The position numbers were made by a program, and so were the translations under genes. Shown here one piece after another: positions 1 to 10,429 of a stretch of DNA of 64,000 nucleotides. Each line of letters begins with the position of its first letter. Positions within the stretch are counted from its first letter, which is position 1. The notes under the pieces are model-generated. The model searched no databases. It saw nothing but the letters and a program-made list of their open reading frames with translations, and had not been told where the DNA came from. The stretch covers positions 62,001 through 126,000 of the forward strand of contig CAKMXJ010000024.1 in assembly GCA_928724745.1 (NCBI GenBank). Direction: 5' to 3'. The stretch is from Anthracocystis setariae (Eukaryota > Basidiomycota > Ustilaginomycetes > Ustilaginales > Ustilaginaceae).

Positions 1-1260
1 GGCCCAGACAAGAGCGTAGATTCGCAAGATGCAGCTGTGCATGGCTTCACTTGTCCATTACCTGACTACATTCTGCGAGCAAAGTACGATCAACGTAGCG
101 TTTGCCTCGATGCTCTCAACGCCTTTGCACATGATCATGGGTTTCAAATCATCATCCGCTCTTCTACGCCTCAAACATCTTACCTGGCTTGTCGAAGAGG
201 TCGACCGCCTCGCAGGTCCAATGCCTCGTCCTCGCGCAACGCCGCCCTCACTTCGTTTACCGACTGTCCCTTTAGTATCCGGCTACTCGAACCTACCGCC
301 ACTTTGACGGGCCACGTTCAAATCCAAGTTGTCAATCTCTCCCACAACCATCTCCCCTTCCCGGATAACTTTGAACCTCTTTCCACCCGCACCCACAAAC
401 GTACTCGATTCCAACAACCTACATATGTTTCGCCTCTCTCGACAGCTGCTCCTTCAATCAGCGCCGCCTCCCCTTGGTCCTCTTTGGCTCACCGATCCGC
501 GGCTCCATCTCGCGCTTCCAGCATACTTTCAAACTTGAACGACTATACCCCCGATGACGATCTTCACCATGCCGATGCCGATGCCGATGCCGATGCTGAT
601 GCCGATGCTGATGCCGATGCCGATGTCGTTGCCGTTGCCGATGCCGATACCGATACCGACGACGTCCGAGTGCCACCAAACGCACGCAAGAGACGTCGCC
701 TGCGTCATGCCTCGCCTGGAGTCGCAAGCACCACCTCGTTGACTTCCAACTCTACCGCTGTCCGAACGCTTATGGCTCTCAAGCTCGCCAAACCGCAACC
801 ACCACCGCTACCGCCAGCAGCAGCAGCAGCAACAGCAGCAGCATCATCATCATCATCGTCATCGTCGCCTGCACCTCGCGCGAGCAAAGTGTCGCCTCGT
901 CCAGTCAGAGCTCGTTCCACTTGCGCTGCGGCCTCTGCTTCCACTGCAATGGTCGCATCGCAACCATCTTGGGCCCGTACAACATCCGTTGTACCCTCGC
1001 CAAGCTGCATCATCACTGGCAATCCTTCCACTGCATCGAGTGAACAGCCAATGAGCTCGGCGGCGGCGGCGGCAGCGGCGGCTACGGCTACGGCTACCGC
1101 TAGCACCGTAGTGGAAGCCTTTCTACGGCACACCCCGGAAAGAGCCGAGCTGGTTGATGCCGCAATGGAGCTCGACCTAGATCAGATCGAACGAGCGCTG
1201 GCCAACATTGAACTTGTCAAGACTGCTCTCGAAGTTCGACGCGCTTGTTTGGTACGTTAA
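1..1260 (+). CDS. FAR1-type DNA-binding domain protein, 5' end outside window
   Basis: The frame is open from base 1 to the TAA ending at 1260, so the true start lies upstream of the window; the first in-frame GTG at 37 is not a credible eukaryotic start. Counting from that GTG, residues about 26-106 resemble the FAR1/WRKY-GCM1-like zinc fold: a conserved GF motif, Cys52, Cys77 before PF, and His103-x-His105 (motif HNH). This domain is known from FAR1/FHY3 regulators and Mutator-type transposases; no DDE core is visible here, so a DNA-binding regulator is more likely. The middle is low complexity: an Asp-Ala run encoded by a hexanucleotide repeat, then Ala and Ser runs. The last 50 residues look helical (many E, L, A) and may dimerise. 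Function is inferred from the domain only. Confidence 0.6.
   Translation, partial: GPDKSVDSQDAAVHGFTCPLPDYILRAKYDQRSVCLDALNAFAHDHGFQIIIRSSTPQTSYLACRRGRPPRRSNASSSRNAALTSFTDCPFSIRLLEPTATLTGHVQIQVVNLSHNHLPFPDNFEPLSTRTHKRTRFQQPTYVSPLSTAAPSISAASPWSSLAHRSAAPSRASSILSNLNDYTPDDDLHHADADADADADADADADADVVAVADADTDTDDVRVPPNARKRRRLRHASPGVASTTSLTSNSTAVRTLMALKLAKPQPPPLPPAAAAATAAASSSSSSSSPAPRASKVSPRPVRARSTCAAASASTAMVASQPSWARTTSVVPSPSCIITGNPSTASSEQPMSSAAAAAAAATATATASTVVEAFLRHTPERAELVDAAMELDLDQIERALANIELVKTALEVRRACLVR
569..660 (+). repeat. GATGCC hexanucleotide repeat inside the FAR1-like gene
   Basis: About a dozen units of GATGCC with scattered GATGCT, GTTGCC and GATACC variants. The unit length of six keeps the frame and encodes an alternating Asp-Ala/Val/Thr tract. 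Confidence 0.85.
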
Positions 1261-2557
1261 GTTGACCTCGTGCGCTTTTGTTGTTTCGACACTTGTACGC
1301 ACGCACGCACGCACGCACGCCAATCATTTACAGTAGAGTATGGAAACGTCTTTTTTTCAGTAGTGAGCGTTTTGGTTATACACACACTCTCTAATCAATC
1401 AGCACCGCCAACCTTTGAGACGTGTGTGTGTGGTATGGATCTAGTGACAGGCGCTCTCATCGGGCCTATCTGGTTTACGTCGTGCGATCTCTTGGGTCCA
1501 GTTGTCTCACTGCAAGGCGGTAGAAGCGATCAGCTGACGGTCAAAGTGAATTATTTTTGTGCCCGCTGGTTCCACTTACAGTAAGGTCAGCTTGCCATCA
1601 TTCTATTTTGCGCCAACACGCTCCATCTTGTGTACGAGCGAGTTGACTTTTCTACAAACACGACCGATTGCTTGGGTTCAATCGTCAGCTATGTGCGGCC
1701 TGACTGCCAACTGATCTCGAGGAAAAAGTCAACTTTGCTGCCACCAAAAGTTGATTGCTTAGGTTTTTGCGCACGATGAGCAAGGGTTTCAACACTACTA
1801 TAACAACGCACGTTTGAGGGTGTGCAATTTTCACACAAAGAGTATTCTGCAAAAATCGCGTTAGATTCTGCACAAAGGAATAAAAAAAAGTGGTATTATT
1901 AAATTTCAATTTCCGTGCATGTGCATGTGCATGTGCAGGCAGGTCACGAACTTCCTCCATCACCGATCTACTGTACTGTACCTCCATCGGATCTCCAATG
2001 ACGCAAGCCGAAATGTCGCTCATGTTAACATTATACAGTATTTTCCCCCGATCGCCGATATGCAGTCGACATGCGAGCGCACACGTGTGTGACACTTGGG
2101 AATGTTGCGAAACCTCATTAATCTGAATCCAGCCCAATTTCACATCCACGTCACTTGCGACTTGGACGAGGATTGTATTGATCAAATCGGACGTTTGTAG
2201 GTTGAGCGCAACTGAGCGATACAACAAGGGAGGCAACGCGAGGGTCACAAAAACCCGAGCAGGTCGCGAGCACTATGGCTGCGCATATGACAAGATAAAG
2301 ATAGAGTTGGTGGAGAGCAAGGAAAGAAACATGGCAAGAAATGAGGTGGATATGAGCTGGAAGAATGGCGTGTGCGCGAGCTCAGATGTGCACGCCGGTC
2401 ACGTGCCGCAGAAAATGAAACGTTTGGGATGTGACTTGTGACTAGTTGTGACTAGTGTAGTTGTGATTCGTTGTCACTGAGCCTCGCTTGCAACAAAGGA
2501 CATTGTCATCCCACCCACTCACCCACCCACCATCATCCACCATCGTCATTGTTCCAT
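1261..2557. other. Intergenic stretch, no supported gene
   Basis: Holds a CGCA/ACGC tetranucleotide tract at about 1295-1320 and a GTGCAT tract at 1915-1937. The rest shows no frame with recognisable protein features. It should contain the 3' end of the FAR1-like gene and the promoter of the 2558 gene. Confidence 0.5.
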
Positions 2558-4070
2558 ATGTCGACGCCTACCGGTTTCAAGGGTTTCAAGCTACCAGCTC
2601 GGACTTCTGGCAGTAGAAGCCCACCGACAACCGCCACAGCCTATGATCGCTTTTTCGACATTGTTCGTGGTGACAAGAGCCTGTTCACCGAACTTGCTGA
2701 TCTCCACGCTGCAGTCTCTAGCAGCGATCCACCGCTTTCTTCATCGATGCTGCGCACCTATGGTCGGCTGAGCGACTTTGTCACGCTTTCGCATCTTGCA
2801 TCGCCCCGGCCTGTACACGACTGCTCCTTTTGTGCCAAGCTGCCAAGACTTGCGCCTTTTTGCTTTGCACCTCTGCCGCCGACGCTGCGTCCAGTAGCTG
2901 CACGTCAGCACAAGAACGCAACAAAACCCCCTTCCTTGGCCAACAAGTGTCTACTTGAGAAAGTGCTCAACTGCGAGAGCGTCACAGCGCACAAGCTTGT
3001 CCTGCTCTTTGGCACCAGCTCCGGTTCGCTTCGATTGCTGACCGGGCGAGACGCAAGAGGCCGCGCCATGCCCAGGCTCTCGTCGTACACCAATCAGATT
3101 TGGGAATTTGCTCATCGACAAGGTCTCGATGCACTCGTTTACGTCATCACCTACACTTTTCAGGTGCTTAACGTACCCGATCGAACCCAACTTGATCTAG
3201 ATCAGCTTCAACGTTCGGCCGCTCACAACGCTCTACAATGCGATATGCAAGCCTTGGCCAACTCGGTGCTTGGCTCCGCAACGAACAGCGCTCCGCAGCG
3301 TCAGCTGCTTACGGCGCAATACGTCGAACAACTGACCAAGCTGCACGTCGAAATGTTTGCCGCCGACTATGCCGACTGGATCATGTACAATCTAGGCCAG
3401 CTCATTCACGAGACGTTGGCAACTGAGACCATCCAAACAGCAACAACACCCACCTCGATCCCCGCGCTTCCATCTCATGATTGGCTAACCTCGGCTGCCA
3501 TCGATCTCCATTCCGACTATCCGCTCGAGGTCTACCATCATCAAGGTAAGACCTACTCGCCCAATCAACATCTCGACGTTGAGCAGCTCGGCTCTTGGTG
3601 GCAACAGTTTCAAAACTCGCTGGCTACCCACGAAAGCATTCACCCTCGTCCAAGCGATTCTTGTCCTCAACAATCTGGAGACCAAGAACACGAGCTAGAA
3701 TACAACAACGCCAATCTGTCTAACGCAATGGACGAGCATGCTCAAGATTATCGACTTGAAGAGGAGCATTGCCGACAAGTCGAGCAAGAGGAACCCGTAG
3801 AAGAAGAAGAAGAAGAAGAAGAGGAGGAACAAGGAATGGACGGGCAGGAGGAGATAGTGCTTGTGCGACCCCGACGAGCATTCATGATGGTCTCAAATGA
3901 GGACGAGGAGCAGCGAGACCTCGGTAGCACTGATAGCCTTAATCACAGCAGCCAAGGCGAAGCGTCTCCGATACAGTCCAGGCCTACGTCGTGGGATGAG
4001 GAGGAACATCCAATCGAGCGACTGGAGTTTGGACTTTTTGACCAAGTCATGGGTGACCATTACAATGTTG

Positions 4071-4107
<37 letters not shown>

Positions 4108-4507
4108 TAACGAGGACAACATTGAGGACAACGATAACGACGAGGGGGACGACCAGAACGAGTCTCATCGCGTTCCATCGGGCTGCATTGTGCCGGATGT
4201 TGATGATATTGGGATGCGCGATGAGGACCAAGTGGAACGACACTGGCAACTCGCGGCCGCGCAACCTGACCGGCCATCACAGTCTAGTGCTGCGCTTGTC
4301 GTGCCAGGACGCAAGAGAAAGCGCGAGCAATGGGAGTCATCAGCAGCAAAGTATGCAGGTTACGCTTGTGTAGCCGCCGTTTCATTCTTTCTGGGACGTT
4401 GTTCCCGCAGTCAAGTATGGGCTGCTGATCCACATGGTATGGACGCCACGTCGCAACTAAGACGACTTGCTCTTGCCCATTTGCCTCGGCATGGACCCAA
4501 TCATTGA
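2558..4507 (+). CDS. Hypothetical acidic protein with C-terminal membrane segment
   Basis: I do not recognise the family. The start is the ATG at 2558; the frame is open further upstream but only with non-ATG codons. The 649-aa product has a folded-looking N-terminal half (about residues 10-350, mixed helices, a CX2C pair in HDCSFCAK), then a disordered acidic half with a Glu run near 3798-3827 and an Asn-Asp alternation near 4066-4110, both encoded by short tandem repeats. Near the C-terminus a basic patch (GRKRKRE) is followed by a hydrophobic stretch (GYACVAAVSFFLG) that could be a single membrane anchor, with about 35 residues after it. A tail-anchored or nuclear-envelope protein is one possibility. 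Intronless and intact, so probably a real host gene. Confidence 0.6.
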
Positions 4508-4974
4508 TGCAATCAATATCTGAATCCGCTCCGCTCGCAAGCATGACCCTGTCCTTTCATCAAGTGCGTCCGTTCCTAAATCAAGCGCGCACACACACAT
4601 TACTGTAGATTACAACAAATACCAGCGTGTGACAGTAAGAGAGGCGAAATCAAGACCGGCGTCAATGCGCCGCCCACCACGTCCCACCAAAACAAGAACA
4701 AATGAAGCAACATCATCATCATCATCATCATTATTGTTGGTCAGTGCGCAGTCATTGTGACTTTGGCTTGTTGCGGGTTCAATTCACAAATCACAATCCT
4801 TTCAACACGGGGGTTTTTTTTTTTTTTTTTGTGACAAGATCCAATCGGCAACAAAGCGCAGCAATTATGAAAATGTTACTCTATTTATAACAATGAGTGA
4901 GTGGCGCTGTGGGTGTTTCTTTTGCTCCCACCATCTTGGCTGCCCCTCGCCTATGAAACAGCGCATTTGCAAGC
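4508..4974. other. Intergenic stretch with microsatellites
   Basis: Contains a CAT trinucleotide tract near 4707-4731 and a poly-T tract of about 20 near 4811-4830. No gene supported. Confidence 0.5.
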
Positions 4975-5709
4975 ATGTCGTTCGCTGCTGAGCATCCCAG
5001 TCAGCCTATTTCTATCGACTTTCCTGGCTGGCTCGAAAGTGCTGCCTTCCCTTTGGAGCAACACCATTGCGCGTCGTCACGCGTATCTGCCCAAGCCCGC
5101 GTGGACGCTCATCGTAGGCGCTGCGATGCAGCTCCAACTTTGTCGTTGCAACAAGAGGCGCCAGCGCTTTTGGACGTCCGACATCAAGCCGCTGCAACCC
5201 CTGCCGGAGCCATAAGCAGCAGCTGTTTCTTTGGCTCTTCGGTCCGGATGAGAGATCTGGACCACCGGCGCAATGCTCATCGTTTTGATCGGCCGGTAAC
5301 GCCTCGACCTCCTCAAGCCCCTCTACTCGAAAAACGCTTTGCAATCGATGGCAAGCCTGGTTTCTGCCGTGACGGCGCAACCACATCCAAGCCACGCGGT
5401 GTTCGACCGTACCCTTTCACCCTCGGTCCGATGTTGAAAGTAGCATCGGCTTTGCTTGTGCTTGCGGTGGTGACAATCTGCGCTCTCTGCTACCATCGTC
5501 GCTGCGAGCGCGAGCTAGGATCCATCGATGATCATATGGCGCTCTGTGGCGCCGAACTTGCTCTACTTTTGCCATCCAACAGAGACTCGCTTGGCTTGGC
5601 AAACACTCACTATTGTAACCTCGTCCGTCAAGACCTCGGACCACGTGCATCGCTCCATGGCACTTTGTTTCAACACGTTGCACAAGTATCCGGTGCCGAT
5701 CGTCCCTAG
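4975..5709 (+). CDS. Hypothetical protein with one membrane segment, doubtful
   Basis: An ATG at 4975 opens a 244-codon frame. The only clear feature is a hydrophobic segment near residues 153-175 (MLKVASALLVLAVVTICALC). The first 150 residues are Arg/Ala/Pro-rich without a recognisable domain. The last third overlaps the start of a decayed TOM1-like region in other frames, which argues that the C-terminus may be an accidental extension. It could be a genuine orphan gene or a chance frame. Confidence 0.3.
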   Translation: MSFAAEHPSQPISIDFPGWLESAAFPLEQHHCASSRVSAQARVDAHRRRCDAAPTLSLQQEAPALLDVRHQAAATPAGAISSSCFFGSSVRMRDLDHRRNAHRFDRPVTPRPPQAPLLEKRFAIDGKPGFCRDGATTSKPRGVRPYPFTLGPMLKVASALLVLAVVTICALCYHRRCERELGSIDDHMALCGAELALLLPSNRDSLGLANTHYCNLVRQDLGPRASLHGTLFQHVAQVSGADRP

Positions 5710-6660
5710 AGGCCTCCCCTCGTTGTCAAGACTACGATATGACACAGCAAGACGAATCAGGATCCTTGGCGGCATTGGTAATACTCTCCGCCGGTGCGCT
5801 TCTCCCTACGTATACAAGCCCCGACGTTCGCAGTCTACGGGGTCAACACTCAGCTCTACCTCTACGAGCCAGACCTTTGTATAGCGGATCGCCGCCTTGA
5901 TCGCCTCTTCCTTGGTCGGCTGCTGCTTACATGATCGTTGGTGCCGGTCTCATTCCGCTTCTCATCGAGCTTATCGACATCAAGTGTCCGGATTGATACA
6001 TGGTGCAGTACACCCTGTGCCATTGGCTTTGTAGATAGTCTCTCTTGCGCCGTCACTCAGGCCTTTTGATTTGATTTTTTTTGTCAACGCCAAGGGTTCG
6101 AAGTCATGAAGGACCGTATAGAAGCCAAGGTGGACCGGGACATTGATGATGGCTTGCTCCGCCGACCGGATGAACATCGCTCTTTCGTTCCATTTTTGGT
6201 CCTCAGATCTTCTCGCTCACCATCAGAATATGGGTGACCTTTATCCAAAACGAGCTCACCTCGCTTGCTATTCTTCAAGAGGCTAAGCTGCCCGACCGAG
6301 GCTTTCTACGATGCGATTGAGGCCAACTGGGATGTCATTTGAGCGTCACAGCAAGGTGTTTCAAGATCGCGACAACGTCAACTCGTTTGGTTGCTGCAGT
6401 TGAAGAGCTCATGCGCCAGCAAGCTAGCGTCAAGACTCGTATAGAATACCGTTAGACGTCGTCACTGACGAGCTTGACCCGATCCGTAAGGAGAATATAG
6501 CACAAAGCTTGAATCGAAGCTGGTCACGCTTCCTCGAGGCAATTTTCCAGACTACTTTCATCGCATTGCACAAGGACTTGTTCGAGATGGACGGTCTCAA
6601 CAAGCTTCCCCGGGCTTCTATTTGTTGCCTTGTCTTTGTTATAACTTTTCGATCTTGCTG
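5690..6660 (+). pseudogene. TOM1: Relic of a TOM1/HUWE1-type HECT ubiquitin ligase (N-terminal part)
   Basis: Plus-strand translation gives scattered pieces, in shifting frames, that resemble the conserved N-terminal helical region (DUF908/DUF913) of the giant E3 ligase TOM1/HUWE1. Examples are GFEVMKDRIEA near 6095-6130, FIQNELTSLAILQEAKLP near 6240-6293, EAFYDAIEA near 6300-6330 and FLEAIFQ...MDGLNKL near 6530-6605. Stops and frameshifts separate all of them, and the HECT domain is absent. In living cells the intact protein ubiquitinates histones and other nuclear substrates; this copy cannot. Whether it was a local gene or a transported fragment is not clear. Family call is by eye. Confidence 0.5.
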
Positions 6661-7247
6661 CTTGCCGGTTTGCTGGTCGCGCTTGGTGCGCTAAAAGGAC
6701 GAAAATTAGCCCCAGTACTGTCTTGATCGCCATGCCAGGGATGTCAAGGTCAGCGCTGTTTGGCATCGGCAACAAGTCCTTTGGCTCGCTTGACCGACGA
6801 CAACATTCTCTAATGTCTATCGTGGATGGCCATCCGGCGCAACAAAGCCAAAGCTGAACGCGCCAACGCAAGCTTGTGGGGGGTGTGCTTGTGCACACGC
6901 CTCTTGGCAGACTGCTGTACGGTCACCTACCTACGTACGTACGTCACAAGCTGACTCCCCCCAATCTGTTTGCAGACGCTCGTTTGCTTCCATCAACTCC
7001 CCCCCCGGGTGGCGGCTGCGCATTGAAGCCAGCCGAGCAGGCAGGCATAAAAAACGGGTGTGCCTTTCGGGGGATGATTTCGGCCTAATAGCCACGTGGC
7101 GTAGCTCCGGGGGTGGCATTGAGGACAAGTCCTTGTTTTTTTTTTCCTTACCGTGTGATTGCAATGATTGCTGTAGTATTCCTTTGTGCATCCCATAACG
7201 TGAACCTGAGCTCCATAGCATGATGCCCCTATGCTCGTAACACGATG
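6661..7247. other. No supported gene
   Basis: Holds an ACGT tetranucleotide run near 6932-6944, a C-run near 7000-7007 and a poly-T run near 7134-7146. Degraded TE or relic sequence is likely, but nothing can be named. Confidence 0.4.
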
Positions 7248-7365
7248 CCATAACGTGATAGCATGTTCATAGCGTGATGGAGGGCTTGCCATTCACATCG
7301 AAAAAAGTGGAAAGTTGAGTCTGCAAACCCACCCCCTCACCCACCCAGGGTGGTTGCCTGGGGGG
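7248..7365 (+). repeat. Left inverted repeat of the large DNA element
   Basis: Reads CCATAACGTGAT...CATTCACATCG...GGAAAGTTGAGTC...ACCCACCC; the reverse complement of 20003-20121 matches it with few differences. Just upstream, 7190-7265 has several short variants of CATARCGTGAT, which look like subterminal repeats. Confidence 0.75.
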
Positions 7366-7455
7366 GTTACACCCCGGAACCACCCCCAAGCCACCCCGGG
7401 TGGTTGCTTGGGGGTGGGTTTGCAGCAAACCCGCTCACAGTGCTGGTCGGGCAGG

Positions 7456-7949
7456 TGTTACGGCTGGACGAAGGCTCTCAGCCAGCGCGCTGTCCAACGG
7501 CCGCGCAGGAGAATGGGCGTGCCACGCGGCGTGTTACCATTAAGGGGCGAGCTGCAGGGTATGCTGTGAATGGAGGAGCGCGCTGCGCGTTGCTTCCCAA
7601 AGAGGGAGGCGCGCCGCGCAGCGCTTGACACAGGGGCCCAACCCATATGTTGTGAGTCGGGGTCGCGCGCAAGCCATGCGTCCCAGGAGGAGGCGCACGG
7701 CGCGTGGCACGCGTGATGCCTTATCAGGTGGGAGCCGCGCACCACCTCCCTGGTGTCCATTGTTGAACGTATTCTTAGTTACCTTGAGTAATAGCAAATA
7801 TCAGACCCAACGGTAGAACCGTTAACCTCAGGATTGTGCTCGGTGACTCTCGTGGCCACCACTCCCGCCACGCGCTCTCAAGCCCAAGCCTCGCACACCG
7901 CGCGCCACGCTGCACAGTCAAGAGGTTGTCAGACCCTTGGCGCTTAACA
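7456..7949 (+). mobile_element. Solo LTR, family LTR1, copy A
   Basis: Starts TGTTACGGCTGG, ends GGCGCTTAACA, 494 bp, flanked by the 5-bp target duplication GCAGG (7451-7455 and 7950-7954). It contains a TATAAGG box near 7710-7730. The uninterrupted host sequence is present at 25742-25760 (GGTCGGGCAGGGCGCTGG), an independent empty-site proof of insertion. Confidence 0.9.
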
Positions 7950-7990
7950 GCAGGGCGCTGCTGGTACGCTCGCTCAGGTACAGGCCTTTC

Positions 7991-8024
7991 CACGCAGGCA
8001 CGCCAGCACAGCTTGGCGTGCCTG
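7991..8024. repeat. Short hairpin in the left arm
   Basis: GCAGGCACGCC and GGCGTGCCTGT form 10-11-bp arms around a 10-base loop. The same arms with a different loop occur at 25789-25822, so the stem is conserved between copies. Confidence 0.6.
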
Positions 8025-8025
8025 T

Positions 8026-9256
8026 TGTTACGGCTGGACAGAGGTTCCCAGCCAGCGTGCCATCGAGACACCGCCCAACGGCTGCGCAGGGGAGTGAGCA
8101 TGCCGCGTGGCGTAAGGCCATTAGGGGCGCGCTGCGCAGTACGCCGTGAATGGAGGAGCGTGCCGCGCGTTGCTCCCTGAAGACGGGGGCGCGCCTTGCA
8201 GCGCTTGACACAGGGGCCCACCCCATTGTCGCAAGTCAAGGTTGCGCACAGCCCACACATTCCTGGAAGAGACGCGCGTTGCGTGGCATGCGTGATGCCT
8301 TATAAGGTGGAAGCTGCATGCCACCTCCCTGTTGTCCGTTTGTCGATTGTATTCTTAGTTACCTAGAGTAATAGTGAATAGCAGACCCAACGGTAGAACC
8401 ATTATCCTCAGTATTGTGCTCGTATTGGAAGTCGACTGCGCCAAGGGGCGACCTTGACGGTAGGCAGGCAGGTACGATGAGTCTATTGTCTGCCAAAGAT
8501 ACTATAGCAAGTAGCTAAGTCGCTACAGACCTCACACTGGTGGATGGGCATATAGAGCTGGTTCTGTTGTTATGTCAGACCAGTTAGATCCGTGACCAAG
8601 AGTGGGCGGTGATGTTAGGCAGCAGGCACAAAGGGGAGAGACCTATGTCAATACAACAGTAGCGACGTCGGTAAGGATCTGTAAATAGCAAACGTTATGA
8701 TACGGAGAAGTTGGTAATGAATCAATTGAGGGATCATCAACTGTGCGCTCAAAGTACGCCCTATAAATACACTTGGTCCCCTACATCGTTATTGCTAGTA
8801 GCAATGTAGGGAACTCTATAGCGATGACGTTAGTGACAAAACTCTACGCTAAGTGTAAACAACAGTTGATCATCAACATAAACAACGATGTTGACAACAA
8901 CATGATCCAATGAGTAAACATCCCGGTCAGGAATGTGATGAGGCACAATGTCAACATCATGTGGGAACGCACAGTGCCGGCATTGGCATTGGCATGCGCA
9001 TGGCTCCTGTAGCCGTGCGGCCGCGTCCTGAGGAATCCCGGCGTTGGCAACTATGTCGGAATATTACCGCACTAGTTATGGGCCTACCGACGTCTGTAAT
9101 GTCATTTCGATAGCTGACGCAGTAGGTGACCGTATATTTCAACAGCTCGGTGACTCTCGTGGCCACCACTCCCGCCACGCGTCCTCAAGCCCAAGCCTTG
9201 CACACCGCGCGCCACGCCGCACAGTCAAGAGGTTACCAGACCCTTGGCGCTTAACA
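8026..9256 (+). mobile_element. Solo LTR, family LTR1, copy B, interrupted by another LTR
   Basis: Starts TGTTACGG and ends CGCTTAACA, with target duplication CCTGT at 8021-8025 and 9257-9261. Removing the nested LTR-B insertion (8423-9144 plus one duplication) leaves about 504 bp, the normal size of this family. Confidence 0.9.
8423..9144 (-). mobile_element. Solo LTR, family LTR-B, copy 1, nested in LTR1-B
   Basis: 722 bp, plus-strand ends TATTGGAAG and TTTCAACA (so TGTTGAAA...CCAATA on the minus strand), with target duplication GCTCG at 8418-8422 and 9145-9149. A second copy at 43086-43792 has the same ends and a different duplication. A TATAAATA box lies near 8761-8770. Confidence 0.88.
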
Positions 9257-9494
9257 CCTGTACACCATAACAATGAGGGAAATCGCGTAGTATAATGCCA
9301 AGATTAACGGTTGCGAGAGCGTTAGCGTTGGGAATCAAATGGTTGTTAGCAAGCAAATGCAGGCTTTGTGTCTTGATGCGATGGCGGCAGTGTGGTCAAG
9401 CCGGATTGTGGACTGTGAGCTTCAGAAGCAAAGCAAAGGCAGCAACAGCGTGTCAGTATTGTTGAGCAAAGACGAGAGACGTACCATGACGGAA
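9257..9494. other. Element interior, no supported gene
   Basis: Unique sequence between LTR1-B and the alpha-tubulin fragment. No recognisable protein or RNA feature. Confidence 0.4.
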
Positions 9495-10395
9495 TCAACC
9501 AACCCAAGCTTGAGCCTGTAGGAACAGAGGTTGACAACAAACAACATTGAATTGGAGCGAGGCGGTGATGGAGGAGACGACCTGGGCAATGAGCCTGTTG
9601 AGGTTGGTGAAGCTGGGCGAGGCAATGCCATGCTTGATGCGGCAGATGTTGTAGATGGCCTCGTTGTCAACCATGGAGAAACAGTCCAAGTTCTTGAGGA
9701 TGGTGTGGGTGGTGAGGACCAAGTTGTAAGGCTCAACGACAGAAGAGCTCATCTTGGGCAAAGGGTAGACAGAGAATTTGAGCTTGGCCTTCTTGCCAAA
9801 GTCCTGAACGAGACGCTCGAGGAGGAGCAAACCAAGACCGTGTTGGCGATCCTAGCGCCTGATCGGCTCGCGCTGGCCGATAAGCGATGAGGGGGAATTG
9901 GCGACGTCGGCATTGCCAATATAGGAGTCCTTGCAGGGGCCTGTGACCTGCATACACATGTTCTGGTCTGTCTCGTCTAGGGTAGAGTACACCAAATAAA
10001 ACATAAGAGTTAGCTAGCTGCATCACTGTCTTTACTACACAATCTTGATCTCCTGTTCCTAGTCCAGCTCCCTAATACTAAGTGCTCTACCCAACGTCGC
10101 GCGATATCCTACTGCAAACCTCAACAGACCGGAACCTGTACCACCGCCAAACGAGTGGAAGACGAAGAAGCCTTGGAGACCCAAGCAGGCATCGGCAAGC
10201 TTGCAAACACGGTCAAGGGTCTGGTCAATGAGCTCCTTGCCGACGGTGTAGTGACCCCAAGCGTAGTTGTTGGCGGCATGCTCTGTATTGGTGATGAAGG
10301 TCTTGGCGTGGAAGAACAAACGGAAGGTATCAGGCGGACTTTGTCAATGACGTTGAGCTCCAAGTCGACGTAGATGGAGCGGAGAACTTACCGGT
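9495..10395 (-). pseudogene. Alpha-tubulin fragment, broken
   Basis: Minus-strand pieces match alpha-tubulin in order: [15 protein letters not shown] near 10330-10372, [16 protein letters not shown] and the GTP-binding [11 protein letters not shown] near 10120-10275, then after an unrelated stretch of about 280 bp (9831-10110) [32 protein letters not shown] near 9540-9800. The N-terminal 40 or so residues and the C-terminal half are missing, and at least two frameshifts are present. Tubulin is an essential GTPase, so this truncated second copy inside a transposon is best read as a captured fragment. It lies directly downstream of the PAB1 fragment on the same strand, as if the two were fused. 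Confidence 0.8.
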
Positions 10396-10429
10396 ATCGC
10401 CAAAGAACCTGTCACACCACGCTTGTCAT

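Noticed and set aside
554..742. Long overlapping frames on both strands through the GATGCC repeat
   Set aside because: Produced by the tandem repeat, which is open in several frames; only the frame with the FAR1-like domain has non-repetitive support.
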